The notes: generated by a model from the letters alone, not told the origin. DNA of 64,000 bases from Diadophis punctatus similis (GCA_023053685.1 JALIGW010000002.1:170963430-171027429), one strand, 5' to 3'; shown: positions 24,889 to 35,240, counted from the stretch's first letter. Made by a program: numbers and translations.

Positions 24889-25545
24889 GTGGCAAGCCGC
24901 TGCATCTCTGCCTAGGCTGCCACGTGGGGTTTTGGCCTTCAGGCCTAGCCCCCCTTCCCCCCTCCGCCCCCCCCCCCCTCTCTCTCCGATCCCCTCAGGG
25001 ATTGATCGCTCCGCGGCCACAGCCAGTCCTTTCATCGCCGTTTGGCTTCGGTCCGGCTCTGGCTGTGAAGGGCTTTCCCGTTGCCGCCCCCTCGCTCGCA
25101 GCCACGAGGATCGGAGCGATCTGCCGGGGAAAGCGAAACTTTTGCCGCGCGCCCTTAGCGGAGGGGGAATCGAAAGCGCTTAGCGGCTTAGCCTGGGCGA
25201 TTTCCTTTCGAGCCGATTGTGGCCGCGTGGAGAATCCGGCTGCAGGAACCTCGCCAGCCGGCTCCCGTCGTTTAAACTTGGCGCCAGCAAGCGGCCTTTC
25301 CCTAATAGATCGGCAGCGCCCCCCGCAGGCCTCTTGCACCTCTCTCTCTCCTCGCTTCGGCTGCAAGGGAAACCGAAAGGAGCACCATCACGAGGCCTCT
25401 CTTTCTCTCCCTCCCCCTCACACCGGGGAACCAAGGCACAGGGGGAAATTGAAAGCAGCGCCTCGGGCTTGAATAACAAAGGAAGGGGAGAGGTGCCCCT
25501 GTAATCCTACGGATTAAGGCCTTAGTGAAGAGCAGAAGCAGCACC
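24889..25545 (+). promoter_or_regulatory. GC-rich leader of DIRS copy 1, possible promoter
   Basis: This CpG-rich stretch between the ITR and the gag ATG contrasts with the AT-rich surroundings. It begins with GTGGCAAGCC...CCTAGGCTGCCACGTG, where CACGTG (24921-24926) is a canonical E-box. The same block exists in copy 2 (CACGTG at 36405-36410) and copy 3 (mutated to CACATG at 42395-42400). Conservation in two subfamilies suggests a functional leader. Promoter activity is inference. Confidence 0.45.
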
Positions 25546-27262
25546 ATGGCTAGAGGGATGCCTTCCGCCTCTTCCAAGCTGGGGGGAAAAAAGGAAGCAC
25601 AAAACTAACAGGCCCAATGATGATGAGGCTGCAGCCTCTTCATCTCAGACAGGCAGGACAGAGCCTACGAGGGAAGAGCAGCGCAGGGACCGCGCCCTGC
25701 AGAAGATACACAATAAGGCAGCCAAGACAGGGGCATCCCAGGCATCTGCCCCCCAACCAGTACTGGCCCAAGGCCTAGAGGCCACAACCCTCCCCCAAGT
25801 TTCATCCCTTTGGGGCCCTGGGGGATTGGGGATTCCAGCTGCTGCCCCGCAGGCTGCTGCAGGCCAGGAGGGCAATCTGGGCATCCAAATGCCCATACCA
25901 CAGGACCAGGAGATGCCTCAGCTGCCTCTTCCTCCAGCTGTGGTTCCGGGGATTGAGCCTTCAACGGTAGGGGAAGATCAGCTAGGCCCAGCTCAGGTCC
26001 CACCAGCTCTCCCCTTTGATCCTGCCCTAATCCAACAATGGATCGCTTCAGCAGTGCAAACCAGCATCACCGCAAATCTCCAAACTCTGGCAGCTTCCCT
26101 ACCGACCTTGGGCTCTGGGACTTCCTCTCCTCAACTGAACCCCCAACCGGGAACCAGCGCTGATTTCCTGGCGGCGGATCAGTTGTCCAACATTTCGGAG
26201 GAGGAGAATCTCGATGATTTCCAGGTAGATCAGATGGACACCATGGGTGAACTTTCAGACGATGAAGTCGCTGGTCCCTCTCAGCCCCAGTCGGCGGCTC
26301 TCTTTCCGCCTGGGCTGTTCAAGCCCTTGTTAAGCAAAGCCAGGGCGGCCGCTGGCCTCTCTGCCCCCGCCAATCCGGCGCCCCTACTAAATACCCCTTT
26401 GGGGCCCATTTTCTCTTCGGTCACTCCAGAACCGGATTCAGTCCCGGCCCCTTCCCTATTCATAGATACAGTAAGAAATCAGTGGGCCGCTCCAGCTACA
26501 GGGACTAACCCTTCCACCCTCGAACGCCAGTTCTTTAGCGTGGCCTCTGAACTGGGGGACATTCTTGAGGTTCCAGTGATAGACCCTCCAGTCTTGGCTC
26601 TACACGCCCAGACCACTCTTCCCAGCGAATCAGAGGAGAACCTCAAGCCTGAAGATCGGAAAACTGAACAGGCGTTAGTACGCGCGCACCAGGCGGCGGC
26701 CTGGGCCATCAAGGCGGCGTCCACTTCCTCCTTCTTCGCTAGAGTGGCTCTCCTTTGGGTGAAACAATTGCAGGACCTCATTCCTGAGACCAACATAAGG
26801 ACTCATCAAGACCTTAGCAAAATCTTTGCTACCTGTCAATTTCTCGTTGACTCCACGCTGTACACGTCTAAATTTACATCAAAAGCAATGGCATCCACCA
26901 TCGTAGCCAGACGCATGCTTTGGCTCAAGCAGTGGCCCGTGGAGACACGCCACAAATGGCGCCTAGCGTCTAAGCCCCTCAAGGGGGGAAAACTTTTCGG
27001 GGACTCTCTGGACCCCTTTCTCATCGAATCAAAGGACAAAAAGAAGATTCTACCATCACTATCCCGCAGAGGTCTTCCTCGCCAGACTCCCTACTCCCGA
27101 CGGCCCTTTCGTCACACTGACCAGGGATCCAGTTTTCCCCGGTCCCCAGGTCAGTATTCGGGGAGGTTCCGTTCCAATCAGAACAGGGCCGGTAGGGGAA
27201 GACAATTCAGAAAGCAATTTCATGGGGGCGCCGGAGGGCGCCCCGCCAAGCGAGGCAAGTAG
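25546..27262 (+). pseudogene. gag: DIRS gag, copy 1, one-base frameshift near the start
   Basis: The start is the ATG at 25546, matching the intact copy 3 start. Fourteen codons in, the A-run at 25587-25592 and following bases carry one extra base relative to copy 3, so the frame is lost. The rest is open from before 25826 to the stop at 27260-27262 (478 codons from the next Met). Visible parts are a Pro/Gln-rich region, DPALIQQWIASAVQTSITAN, LFKPLLSKARAAAG, RNQWAAPATGTNPSTLERQF, RAHQAAAWAIKAASTSSFF, an ETRHKW-type block and a basic Arg/Gly-rich C-terminus (RGRQFRKQFHGGAGGRPAK) without zinc knuckles. The role is RNA binding and particle formation, by analogy with other DIRS gags. A homopolymer sequencing error could also explain the frameshift. 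Confidence 0.85.
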
Positions 27263-29153
27263 TTTCTCCCCCACAGACGCCCCTATTGGAGGGCGTCTGA
27301 AGCACTTTGCTGATTGCTGGGAAACAACAACAAATGATTCTTGGGTTCTCAACACAATTCGATATGGTTTGTCTCTGGAGTTTCTCTCCATCCCCCCCGG
27401 AACCTTCCTCAGGTGCCCCACGGCCAGGAATCCCGCTAAACGGGCTCTCATGGCCGAGGCGGTTCAACACCTGCTGGATATTAAGGCCATTCAGCGGGTG
27501 CCCCCTGATGAACAATTTCAGGGATTTTATTCCATCCTTTTTGTGGTGCCTAAGGCTTCGGGGGGCTGGAGGGCAATTTTAGGCCTCAAACGTCTAAACC
27601 ACTTTGTGGTTTACAAAAAATTCCGGATGCATTCCCTAAAATCTATCCTAGCCAGCATCCGGCCGGGAGACTTCATGGCCTCCCTCGATTTGACTGAGGC
27701 TTACCTGCACATTCCAATTGCACGTCACCACCGTAGGTACCTTAGATTCTGCTACGCAGATCAGCATTTCCAATATAGGGCCCTTCCCTTTGGTCTTTCT
27801 TCCGCTCCCAGAGTTTTTACGGAGGTCCTATCCGTCCTGGCGGGTCACCTTCGGGCTCTCCCAATCAGAGTCCAATGCTATTTGGACGACATCTTAGTGC
27901 ATGCTTCCTCCGAAGCAACGGCACAGCAACACCTTCACACTGTCACCCAGGTCTTAACTACCCATGGGTTCTCCATTAACCTCGCTAAAAGTCATTTGTC
28001 TCCCTCAACGTCCATTCTCCACTTAGGTTCCGTTATTGACTCCTCAGCAGGCAGAGTATTCATATCCCGGGAACGACAGGATAGTCTTAGGGGTTTGGCT
28101 ACTCAGGTTCAGGGAGCGGTGTCCTCCCCCCTCCTCACCTTATCTTCCCTTTTGGGCAAAATGGTTTCCTGCATCTCCATTGTACCATGGGCAAGGTTGC
28201 ACGCCCGGGAATTGCAGTGGTTCCTTCTCCCCTTTCAGAAGGCGCACCTCGGATCATCCCTTCGCAAGGTCCACTTGCCTCCCTCGGTTCGCCGATCCCT
28301 CACCTGGTGGCGATCTCCCGCTCTCACCAAAGGTACCCTGTTCTTCCCGCAGCCTCAAATCACAGTGACAACAGATGCCAGTCTGTCAGGATGGGGCGCA
28401 CATTGCGAGGGCGCCACAGCACAAGGTCTCTGGACAGCGGCACAAGCCAGGTGCTCCATCAACTGGCTCGAGCTGCACGCCGCCTTCCTCGCTCTGAAAC
28501 ATTTCCATCGTATGATAGCGGGATCCAACGTCCTCCTTTTAACGGACAACATTACCACCAAGGCTCATGTCAACCGCCAGGGGGGAACCCGTTCACGGAC
28601 CCTGATGGACGAGGCGAGGAAGATCGGCCTCTGGGCGGAACGTCACCTCTTGTCCCTGACATCGGAGCACATTTCGGGAACAGCCAATGTCCAGGCAGAC
28701 TGGTTGAGTCGGTCAACGGTGGATCAGGCCGAGTGGCGCCTGGACCCGTCAGTGTTCCAGTCCATCGTGAACCGATTCGGCACCCCTCTGGTGGACCTCT
28801 TTGCGACTCCGCAGAACTCTCACTTACGGAGATTCTACACCAGGTACCAGATGCAAGGGTCGGAGGGGACCAACGCCCTGGTTTGTCGGTGGCCCAGGGG
28901 CCTTCTCTATGCCTTTCCTCCCCTTCCCATCCTACCTCTGGTCCTCCGGAAGCTAATCCAGGAGGAAGCGGAGCTAATCTTAATTGCTCCGTATTGGCCG
29001 CGACAGCCCTGGTTTGCCAAACTCGTGGATCTCTCCGTGATGAACCACTGGACACTACCTCCCATACCGACCCTCCTCAGCCAAGGGGCACTCTTCCACC
29101 CGGACCCCAGGTGGTGCCAACTGACCGCCTGGCGCTTGAGCGGAGCGGCCTGA
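27222..29153 (+). CDS. DIRS RT / RNase H / methyltransferase-like protein, copy 1
   Basis: An open frame of 643 codons in the +1 frame relative to gag, overlapping gag by about 40 nt. The ATG at 27222 is present only in this copy. In order: an N-terminal connection, a motif GWRAILGLKRLN in which copies 2 and 3 have LDLKRLN, RT motif A FMASLDLTEAYLHIPI, motif B PFGLSSAPRVF, the active site YLDD, then RNase H (TTDASLSGWGAHCEG ... LTDNITTKAHVNRQGGTRSR ... ANVQADWLSR). The C-terminal part (PLVDLFATPQNSHLRRF ... LILIAPYWPRQPWF) corresponds to the DAM-like methyltransferase region described for DIRS elements. It copies the element RNA to DNA. The Asp-to-Gly change may weaken it. The last 967 nt overlap the YR frame. 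Confidence 0.9.
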   Translation: MGAPEGAPPSEASSFSPTDAPIGGRLKHFADCWETTTNDSWVLNTIRYGLSLEFLSIPPGTFLRCPTARNPAKRALMAEAVQHLLDIKAIQRVPPDEQFQGFYSILFVVPKASGGWRAILGLKRLNHFVVYKKFRMHSLKSILASIRPGDFMASLDLTEAYLHIPIARHHRRYLRFCYADQHFQYRALPFGLSSAPRVFTEVLSVLAGHLRALPIRVQCYLDDILVHASSEATAQQHLHTVTQVLTTHGFSINLAKSHLSPSTSILHLGSVIDSSAGRVFISRERQDSLRGLATQVQGAVSSPLLTLSSLLGKMVSCISIVPWARLHARELQWFLLPFQKAHLGSSLRKVHLPPSVRRSLTWWRSPALTKGTLFFPQPQITVTTDASLSGWGAHCEGATAQGLWTAAQARCSINWLELHAAFLALKHFHRMIAGSNVLLLTDNITTKAHVNRQGGTRSRTLMDEARKIGLWAERHLLSLTSEHISGTANVQADWLSRSTVDQAEWRLDPSVFQSIVNRFGTPLVDLFATPQNSHLRRFYTRYQMQGSEGTNALVCRWPRGLLYAFPPLPILPLVLRKLIQEEAELILIAPYWPRQPWFAKLVDLSVMNHWTLPPIPTLLSQGALFHPDPRWCQLTAWRLSGAA

Positions 29154-30211
29154 GGCGTCAACTTTACGATCCAGATGTAATCTTCTACATCCAGGCCTCT
29201 CGCCGGCCATCCACTAACCGCATCTACTCGGCGACCTGGCAGGCCTTCTGCTCTTGGTGCTCATCTCAACGTATCTCCCCTCTCAACGTTCCCCTACCCC
29301 TGGTTCTACGATTTCTGAAACAGGGTCTGGATAAAGGTCTCTCACCCAACACCCTGCGCCGTCAACTGGCGGCTTTGTCCTCGGTCTTGTCATGCGGTCA
29401 CTGGGACTCCTTGTCCCACATTCCGACCGTCCGTCGGTTCTTGAAGGGGGTCACCAACTGCCACCATCCAGCGATCCACAGGTACCCCTCCTGGGACCTG
29501 CCTCGAGTGCTCCAATCGCTGACAGAACCTCCGTACGAGCCGTTGCGAGAAGCCTCCCTACGGCATCTCTCCCTCAAGGTCGCATTTCTCCTCGCCATCA
29601 CTTCGGCTCGCAGGATTTCCGAGCTCGCAGCGCTTTCGGTCAGGGACGATCTCTGCATATTCCATGCTGACAGAGTCGTTCTCCGTCTGGACCCGGCATT
29701 CATTCCGAAGGTCAACTCCCCGTTTCACCGCGCTCAGGAGCTCATCCTGCCATCCTTCTGCCCCTCTCCGTCCCACCCTTCCGAACGCATTTGGCACACC
29801 TTGGACGTCCGCCGGGCCCTGCGCATCTACATTAGCCGCACACGTCCTTTCCGCCGGACAGAGGCGCTCCTGGTTACCTTCTTGCCTCATTCGAAAGGTC
29901 TCAAGGCGTCGTCCGCAACGGTAGGCCGTTGGATCAGAGGGGCAATCGCAAAGGCCTACGATATGGCGTCCCTCCAGAGGCCCGCAGGCATCACGGCACA
30001 CTCTACTAGGAGCGCTGCCACTTCAGCTGCATGGGCAACTCAGTGCCCATTGGAAGATCTCTGTAGGGCGGCGACCTGGGCCTCGCCTACTCCGTTTATC
30101 CGACACTACAGGATCGACACATACGCCTCGGCGGACGCGGCCTTCGGACGAAGGGTGCTGCAAAGAGTTATCAACAACAACGCACGATCATCTGGTCCCT
30201 CCCATGGGTAA
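28187..30211 (+). CDS. DIRS tyrosine recombinase, copy 1
   Basis: An open frame of 674 codons from an ATG at 28187, of which the first ~320 lie over the RNase H/methyltransferase frame and read as a disordered Gly/Ser/Pro/Arg-rich segment. The true start is uncertain. The recombinase domain begins around RRQLYDPDVIFYIQASRRPS and contains the SAM-like N-terminal region (SPNTLRRQLAALSSVLS), box I ITSARRISEL with catalytic Arg at residue 476, the H-x-x-R pair in ITAHSTRSAATS and the nucleophile Tyr at residue 641 in FIRHYRID. It would join and integrate circular element DNA. All core residues are present, and it stops 16 nt before the ICR. Confidence 0.9.
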   Translation: MGKVARPGIAVVPSPLSEGAPRIIPSQGPLASLGSPIPHLVAISRSHQRYPVLPAASNHSDNRCQSVRMGRTLRGRHSTRSLDSGTSQVLHQLARAARRLPRSETFPSYDSGIQRPPFNGQHYHQGSCQPPGGNPFTDPDGRGEEDRPLGGTSPLVPDIGAHFGNSQCPGRLVESVNGGSGRVAPGPVSVPVHREPIRHPSGGPLCDSAELSLTEILHQVPDARVGGDQRPGLSVAQGPSLCLSSPSHPTSGPPEANPGGSGANLNCSVLAATALVCQTRGSLRDEPLDTTSHTDPPQPRGTLPPGPQVVPTDRLALERSGLRRQLYDPDVIFYIQASRRPSTNRIYSATWQAFCSWCSSQRISPLNVPLPLVLRFLKQGLDKGLSPNTLRRQLAALSSVLSCGHWDSLSHIPTVRRFLKGVTNCHHPAIHRYPSWDLPRVLQSLTEPPYEPLREASLRHLSLKVAFLLAITSARRISELAALSVRDDLCIFHADRVVLRLDPAFIPKVNSPFHRAQELILPSFCPSPSHPSERIWHTLDVRRALRIYISRTRPFRRTEALLVTFLPHSKGLKASSATVGRWIRGAIAKAYDMASLQRPAGITAHSTRSAATSAAWATQCPLEDLCRAATWASPTPFIRHYRIDTYASADAAFGRRVLQRVINNNARSSGPSHG

Positions 30212-30227
30212 TACTACTTTGGTATGT

Positions 30228-30317
30228 CCCATCCTGACTGCTGGCTCCTCAGAGGATGGAGAATGAACGTTGACTTACCTGATACGCTCTTTCTCATCAG
30301 GAGGAGCCAGCAGTCAG
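30228..30317 (+). repeat. Internal complementary region (ICR), DIRS copy 1
   Basis: 90 bp that read as the reverse complement of the element's right end joined to its left end: CCCATCCTGACTGCTGG...GAGGATGGAGAA (left end) followed by GTTGACTTACCTGATACGCT...GAGGAGCCAGCAGTCAG (right end). One mismatch to its own right end is visible (AACGTT versus AGCGTT). In DIRS models this region templates completion of the termini and circle formation. Confidence 0.9.
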
Positions 30318-30595
30318 CTCCCTCCCTGTTACTGTTCCGTTGTTTAGTTGCATCACCACGGGGAGGCTTTGGTTTCTTCCATGTTGGACGTTGGTTCCAG
30401 GGGTCAGTGCCAGTTTCCCCTGTTCTTCAGCGCTGATATATGTTTATTTCTATCAAAAAAAAAAAAAGGGAGCCGACACGGTCTTTGAGGATCATTGCCT
30501 TTATTTCGACACTAACGAACCAGTCTACAAACAGTTGGGATGATGCGTCCTTTGAATTAAGGTCTTCGCCACATCGAGTCGTCCCTTCGGATTCG

Positions 30596-30745
30596 TCAAA
30601 ACTGGGTCTCAGAGGGCGGATCCAGGGGTTTTAAAGAAAAAAAAAAGTGACTCGTCCTCGACTGCTGGTAGGCGGAGACAACCCATCCTGACTGCTGGCT
30701 CCTCCTGATGAGAAAGAGCGTATCAGGTAAGTCAACGCTCAATTT
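30596..30745 (+). repeat. Right inverted terminal repeat and terminal extension, DIRS copy 1
   Basis: 30596-30704 complements the left ITR. 30705-30745 is the extension CTGATGAGAAAGAGCGTATC...ACGCTCA, which occurs only at right ends and in the ICR. A 12-A run lies upstream at about 30457-30468. Confidence 0.9.
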
Positions 30746-30748
30746 GTT

Positions 30749-32285
30749 GCTCAATGTCAGTGGCTAATCCAACAGTGCTCTGGAGGGTTTTATAATCCTT
30801 GGGGGTTACCCAGGTTTGCAAAATTTACATGTTACAGGTAGTTTCAGAATCCGTAATCACACAAGCTAGTTTAAAGAGCCGTGGTTTAAAGAACCGTGGT
30901 GGTGGCGCAGTGGTTAGAATGCAATATTGCAGGCTAATTCTGCCGACTGCCAGCAATTCGATTCTCACTGGCTCAAGGTTGACTCAGCCTTCCATCCTTC
31001 CAAAGTTGGTAAAATGAGGATTGTTGGGGGCAATAGGCTGACTCTGTAAACCGCGTAAACAGCACTGTGAAGTGGTATGTAAGTCTAAGTGCTATTGCTG
31101 TTAAGATGCTATTAAGTTACCTGCCTCTATGGAGTTCTGCTGAACTAACCTTATGATTAAACTGTCTTCCTTTAAAAAAAAAAGGCAAGCTATTGGGGTA
31201 TAATTACAAGTATCAGATGACAATTCATTAGTTATATTACTTTTAACAATATAACTATTATAGGGGTACCAATAGGATTGTCTGGCTTTAGAAGCTTATA
31301 GGCTACTCCATAATTTGAGGTTATCTTGCAATTATTTCAGGTTAAATGCTGGCCGTACTTTTTGATACAATAAAAAAATTATTTGCTATGAAGTTACAGT
31401 GATGTATAATCAGATTACAGTTGAATGAAGGAATCTTTTTTGATATCGGTTCTTTGAATAATAGCTGCTGAGCATCAGGCAAGTTTTATTCTGAGTGACG
31501 GGGAAAAGCCATAGGTCATCTAATTTGCACACAATACCTGTGTTTATTGTAATAAGTGAGGTCTCGTTTGAGATTATCTACCAATTGAATCACTTAAACA
31601 GAGATAATTTTTGTAATAGGGTCATGGGTGAAATAAGTGCAACTTCAAATGACCCTTCTTGTCATTCTTACAAGAAGGATCATTTAAAGTTTTTCTTAAC
31701 ATACCTGAATATTAAACTATTTAATATTTAGGCTATTATACCCTTTATTCTGCTGATGTTAGGTCTTTCAGAAGACATTTCCTGCTTGTGAAAAAAGTCA
31801 CTGACAGTAGTTTCAAGGCAGGCTGTTTAATTTTATGTGGTAATTCTTGATAGTTTACCAGAGATGCAGAGAGTCAATAATGAACACCATTTTTATGTTG
31901 TGTGTAATTTGGCTTTTGCAATGTGATGTGCTAAATACTTTCTTCATTATAGTATATCAGGGTTGTACTGTGGGAGGGATAACTTTGAAAACATTTGTAA
32001 AAGGTCCTTTTATCATCTTCCTCAGTCTGATATTCTTGCATGTACTTTGAATCTCACCCCCAGGTCTAAATTGTATGTCTAAATTTCTCCACTCCAAAAT
32101 GGTTGCTGTACATATTGGATAATGGAACTCAACACTTACTTTATTTAGTGATTTTTTTCCACTAAATATGCATATTTATAATTTGTATGTGTATTGATAA
32201 TTTCAATATACTTCCTACAAATTTCTAACAGACTTATTTCATTTCTAAATCTGTCTTTTACAACAAAGCTTGTTTTCTTCCATAG
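30749..32285 (+). other. Intron segment upstream of the JADE2-like exon
   Basis: AT-rich intronic DNA with one SINE (30895-31101). It ends in the pyrimidine-rich acceptor CTTGTTTTCTTCCATAG directly before the exon. No further exon recognised. Confidence 0.7.
30895..31101 (+). mobile_element. Squamate tRNA-derived SINE (Sauria-SINE-like)
   Basis: The tRNA-like head GGTGGCGCAGTGGTTAGAAT (box A) is followed by a degenerate box B (CAATTCGATTC). The body is GGCTCAAGGTTGACTCAGCC, then TTGTTGGGGGCAATAGGCTG and ACTCTGTAAACCGC, with the tail TAAGTCTAAGTGCTATTGCT. This is the arrangement I know for Sauria SINEs, whose 3' part is LINE-related. Non-functional as tRNA. Confidence 0.8.
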
Positions 32286-32455
32286 GATAATACCTTTGCT
32301 AGACCATTCTTCATCACAGACCTTTCCAAGGAACATGTCCAGCTCTGAAAGTTCAGATGCTTCCAGAACATATTCCCAGAGAGTATGTCGCTATGATCTG
32401 GATGAAATTGATGCTTGCTGGTTGGAACTTTTCAACATGGAGCTCAAAGAAATGG
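32286..32455 (+). CDS. JADE2: Single internal exon of a JADE-family gene, best match JADE2
   Basis: A 170-nt exon between acceptor TTCTTCCATAG (ends 32285) and donor G|GTAGGT (GT at 32456-32457). The first base completes a codon and the last begins one. It encodes about 56 residues: [20 protein letters not shown]..., then [17 protein letters not shown] and [27 protein letters not shown] is the conserved block just before the first PHD finger in JADE proteins and fits JADE2 better than JADE1 or JADE3. The starting R-I-x-P also fits JADE2. JADE proteins are nuclear scaffold subunits of HBO1 (KAT7) histone acetyltransferase complexes. The neighbouring exons (EKGVQVP side and PHD side) are not recognisable in this window, so introns of at least 31 kb flank it. 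The Ser-rich middle is less conserved, as expected. Spliced status is inferred. Confidence 0.85.
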
Positions 32456-33715
32456 GTAGGTGTTCATAAACGAGTGTTTGTATATGTTTTAATTTCTGAT
32501 TTAAATTTTATCTCTCTTTTTATCCAAGCCAAACTCTTTATCACCTTTTTTGGGCTAATTCTACATAACTAAGATTATATACAGGAGAAACTTTAATGAA
32601 CTGAAAGTTGGGTAGCATACAAGTTTAATTCACCATCATCATCCAAGAAATAGAATGAGGGTATATCTGAGAGGATGAAGGATGAATAGATAGAAGTCAA
32701 GGTGGTGGTGTACTGGGCACTCTACTTAGGCAGTTTTCTTTTTCACAAAATGGTTGACATATTGAAACATAACCAATAACAAAGCAGCAATTTATTGGCA
32801 TGCAACCTTCCATAGCCTTTACCCTTTGTGACAGAATATCTAACAGACCCTGGGAATGCAGAGACGCTACCGTGACTGTTAAAGGAAGAAGCAGGCAGTT
32901 CCAGAAATGATTTCTTAGTTTGCGGGGGGGGGGGGGGACGACATGAGAGACACATAAGAAAGCCTCAGAATAACTATGCGTTAGTCACATTAGGTATAGA
33001 CTGAGCTGGAAAATGACTTTCACAGGCTGTCAAGGTTTTTTATATTACCGTACTAGCAATAAAGATTATTGGCTAGAAATCCAAATGGTTCTTGTTCCCT
33101 GAGTTTGCCGGCTATGCAGGGTTCCCTATTTATTATCCAAGCTTATTTGGGTTGGGTTTCTTTCTGAAAAGGTGGACACTGAGCTTCTGCCATTCCTAGT
33201 TTTCATTTTTTAAGAATGGGACAGGGCAAGGCAGTCACACTGTTAACTAGAGTTTTCCACAGCCCAAGTGCCAATTATGTTAACCATCTACAACCATCTA
33301 CAGTTGCAGCCATGAAGAGAGTGCAAAGCAGAGTATCTGAGAAGGGGTGAGAAAAGTGAGGGGAAAGTGCTGGGTTTAAATTGGAGTGGGCATCAGAAGG
33401 GCTGCTCTCTCACGTGGACAAAGGGCAGTTAGCCATACTAACTGGCTCCATTCTGGTATGCAGTCAAGCTTCTTATCTAATCATGCCTTCGTGGATGTCT
33501 AGGTAGTTTCTGCCAAGTTTAAACAGGAGAACCTGAGAAAGGGCATTTTGGGAAAGGTAGACAGTTCTGGACGGCAGTACTTTTTACTAAGAAAGTATAA
33601 AAAATAGGTTGTGGGACAGAGAGACTGGTACAAAGAGTGGTGTCTTTGGGCATATTGACATCATTGGAAATACTGCTGTTAAATCATATTTTTCATATTT
33701 TACCATTCTGTTGTG

Positions 33716-34070
33716 AAATTAAACTGTATTGTATTGTATTTAAGTTTTGTATAACTGCCCTCTCTAAATAACTCTGGGTAACTCACAACAATAAAGCTAT
33801 AAAAGCCATAAAAGCATATTTTAAAAAACTAACAATCCTGCCCCTCCATCAGCCTTTCAGGTATCCCAACAACTCTCCATAGTGTCTGGGTAAAGATCCA
33901 GGTTTTAGTGGCCTTCCTGAAAGGTGAGAGTTTGCGGGTCCTGCCAGGTTGTTGGGGGAAGAGTGTCTTCCATAAGGTGGGCCACTGAAAAAGCAGACTT
34001 CCTAGGTCTGCGAGATGACAATATTGTGTGGAAGTGAATTGGAGCGTGCTCATCTTACCCATTCTAGTGA
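33716..34070. repeat. Old retroposon-like fragment
   Basis: From TTAAGTTTTGTATAACTGCC through AACAATAAAGCTATAAAAGC to a GC-richer part with CTTCCTGAAAGGTGAGAG and GGTTGTTGGGGGAAGAGTG. The layout (gccgcc-like panel, A-rich link, then a coding-like tail) matches a common squamate retroposon as I remember it. The segment at 63609-63960 has a similar layout. Family unassigned. Confidence 0.35.
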
Positions 34071-35073
34071 AGCAGGCAGATACCCTCAGGAAATAAGTGG
34101 TCTCACATTGTGTTATTATGTTATTAATATCATGTAGGATTCATGTCTACCTGGGATTTTTCCAGGAAACAGTATAAACAAAGCAAGAGGTTGAACTAAA
34201 TTAACTAAAAGTAGATGTAGAGTAGAATAGTAGAATAGGACTGTAAAAAAGTAGAATAATATCCGTTTTGGGGAGTATTAAAGGTATCTGATTGGGTCAA
34301 GTTAAGGTAAGGAAATTCCAGCTCAGGATTGTAAGGTCTAGGCAGATGAGGTTGAGTCAAGAAGATGGAAGCTATAGGAGGAAGAGCAATCCTGTGACTT
34401 TAACCGTAAACTTAAACTTATATCTCTGCATTTATTTATGTTCTTTCTGGTTTTGGGCAAGACTACAGTAGCAAGGTCAGCACAATCCCAAAAATACAAA
34501 TTTTCATATATGTTACCAAGGCAACATCACAGGTCAGAGCACCGTTTTTTAAATTATTATTATTCAATAGACACTTCGATGCCATGCAAATTGGAAATCT
34601 GATTCTGCCTTCAGAAACCCTTTTTTGTTTCCTTTTAGCCTCTTTTTCCACTGAGAAAGAAAAGTTGTTGAGTTCACCTCTGAGCTGTTCTTGTCTGCAC
34701 ATACATCTCTGAAGTGGAACGATGCTCTGGCTGCCAATTCTTGCAAAGCTGCCTCGGCCATTTACCAAATATATCAAACAAAATCTGCAGGGAATCATAC
34801 CACATCACAGTTTCAGAGCTGTTTCTTATTTTCATGGCTCAGCCTTGAAGGAAGCCCTAGTATCCTTACTAAGCCAATCCCACAGTCATACTCCTTAGAA
34901 AAAGTTGCTTGAGGAAGTTGCCATTATGCACACATCACACTTGGTTGTATAAAGTATGATAAAACCTGTTTATGTATAATACATTTGTACTTCCTGCACT
35001 ATGATTCTATGCACATTTAGAACTAAGTAAGTTCTACTGAAGACAGTAAGGATTGCTTTCAGGAACATTCATA

Positions 35074-35240
35074 TACAGGTAGTTCTTGACTTGGAACAGC
35101 AATTTGGATTGGGATTTCTGTCACTAATAGTGATGCAATTGTTGGGTGAAACATCATGTGACCACACCACTTAGTGACAGCAGTTCCAATAGTCCCAGTT
35201 GCAGTCATTAGGCCAGGACACTGCATTTGTTAGGCCAGGA
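35074..35240. mobile_element. MITE family B fragment
   Basis: Begins TACAGGTAGTTCTTGACTTG and continues with TCACTAATAGTGATGCAATTG-like and CATCATGTGACCAC sequence, matching the left part of the AGTCCTTGACTTA family. The right end is missing. Confidence 0.55.

Larger units (their letters stand above)
24621..30745 (+). mobile_element. DIRS-type tyrosine-recombinase retrotransposon, copy 1
   Basis: A full-length element of about 6.1 kb: left ITR, GC-rich leader, gag (frameshifted), RT/RNase H/methyltransferase-like frame, YR frame, internal complementary region, A-rich stretch and right ITR with a unique terminal extension. A GTT trinucleotide sits at each outer boundary (24618-24620 and 30746-30748), and no longer target duplication is visible. 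DIRS elements replicate through RNA and are thought to integrate a circular DNA using their own tyrosine recombinase instead of an integrase. It lies about 1.5 kb upstream of the JADE2-like exon in the same orientation. It is the same subfamily as copy 3. Confidence 0.92.

Noticed and set aside
24924..25472. 182-codon open frame in the DIRS copy 1 leader, with further frames on both strands
   Set aside because: GC-rich sequence has few stops. The frames are not kept in the leaders of copies 2 and 3, and no protein motif is visible.
28570..29055. Reverse-strand 161-codon frame, with similar ones at 29558-30001 and in copies 2 and 3
   Set aside because: Antisense shadow of the RT/RNase H and YR frames, with no recognisable domain.
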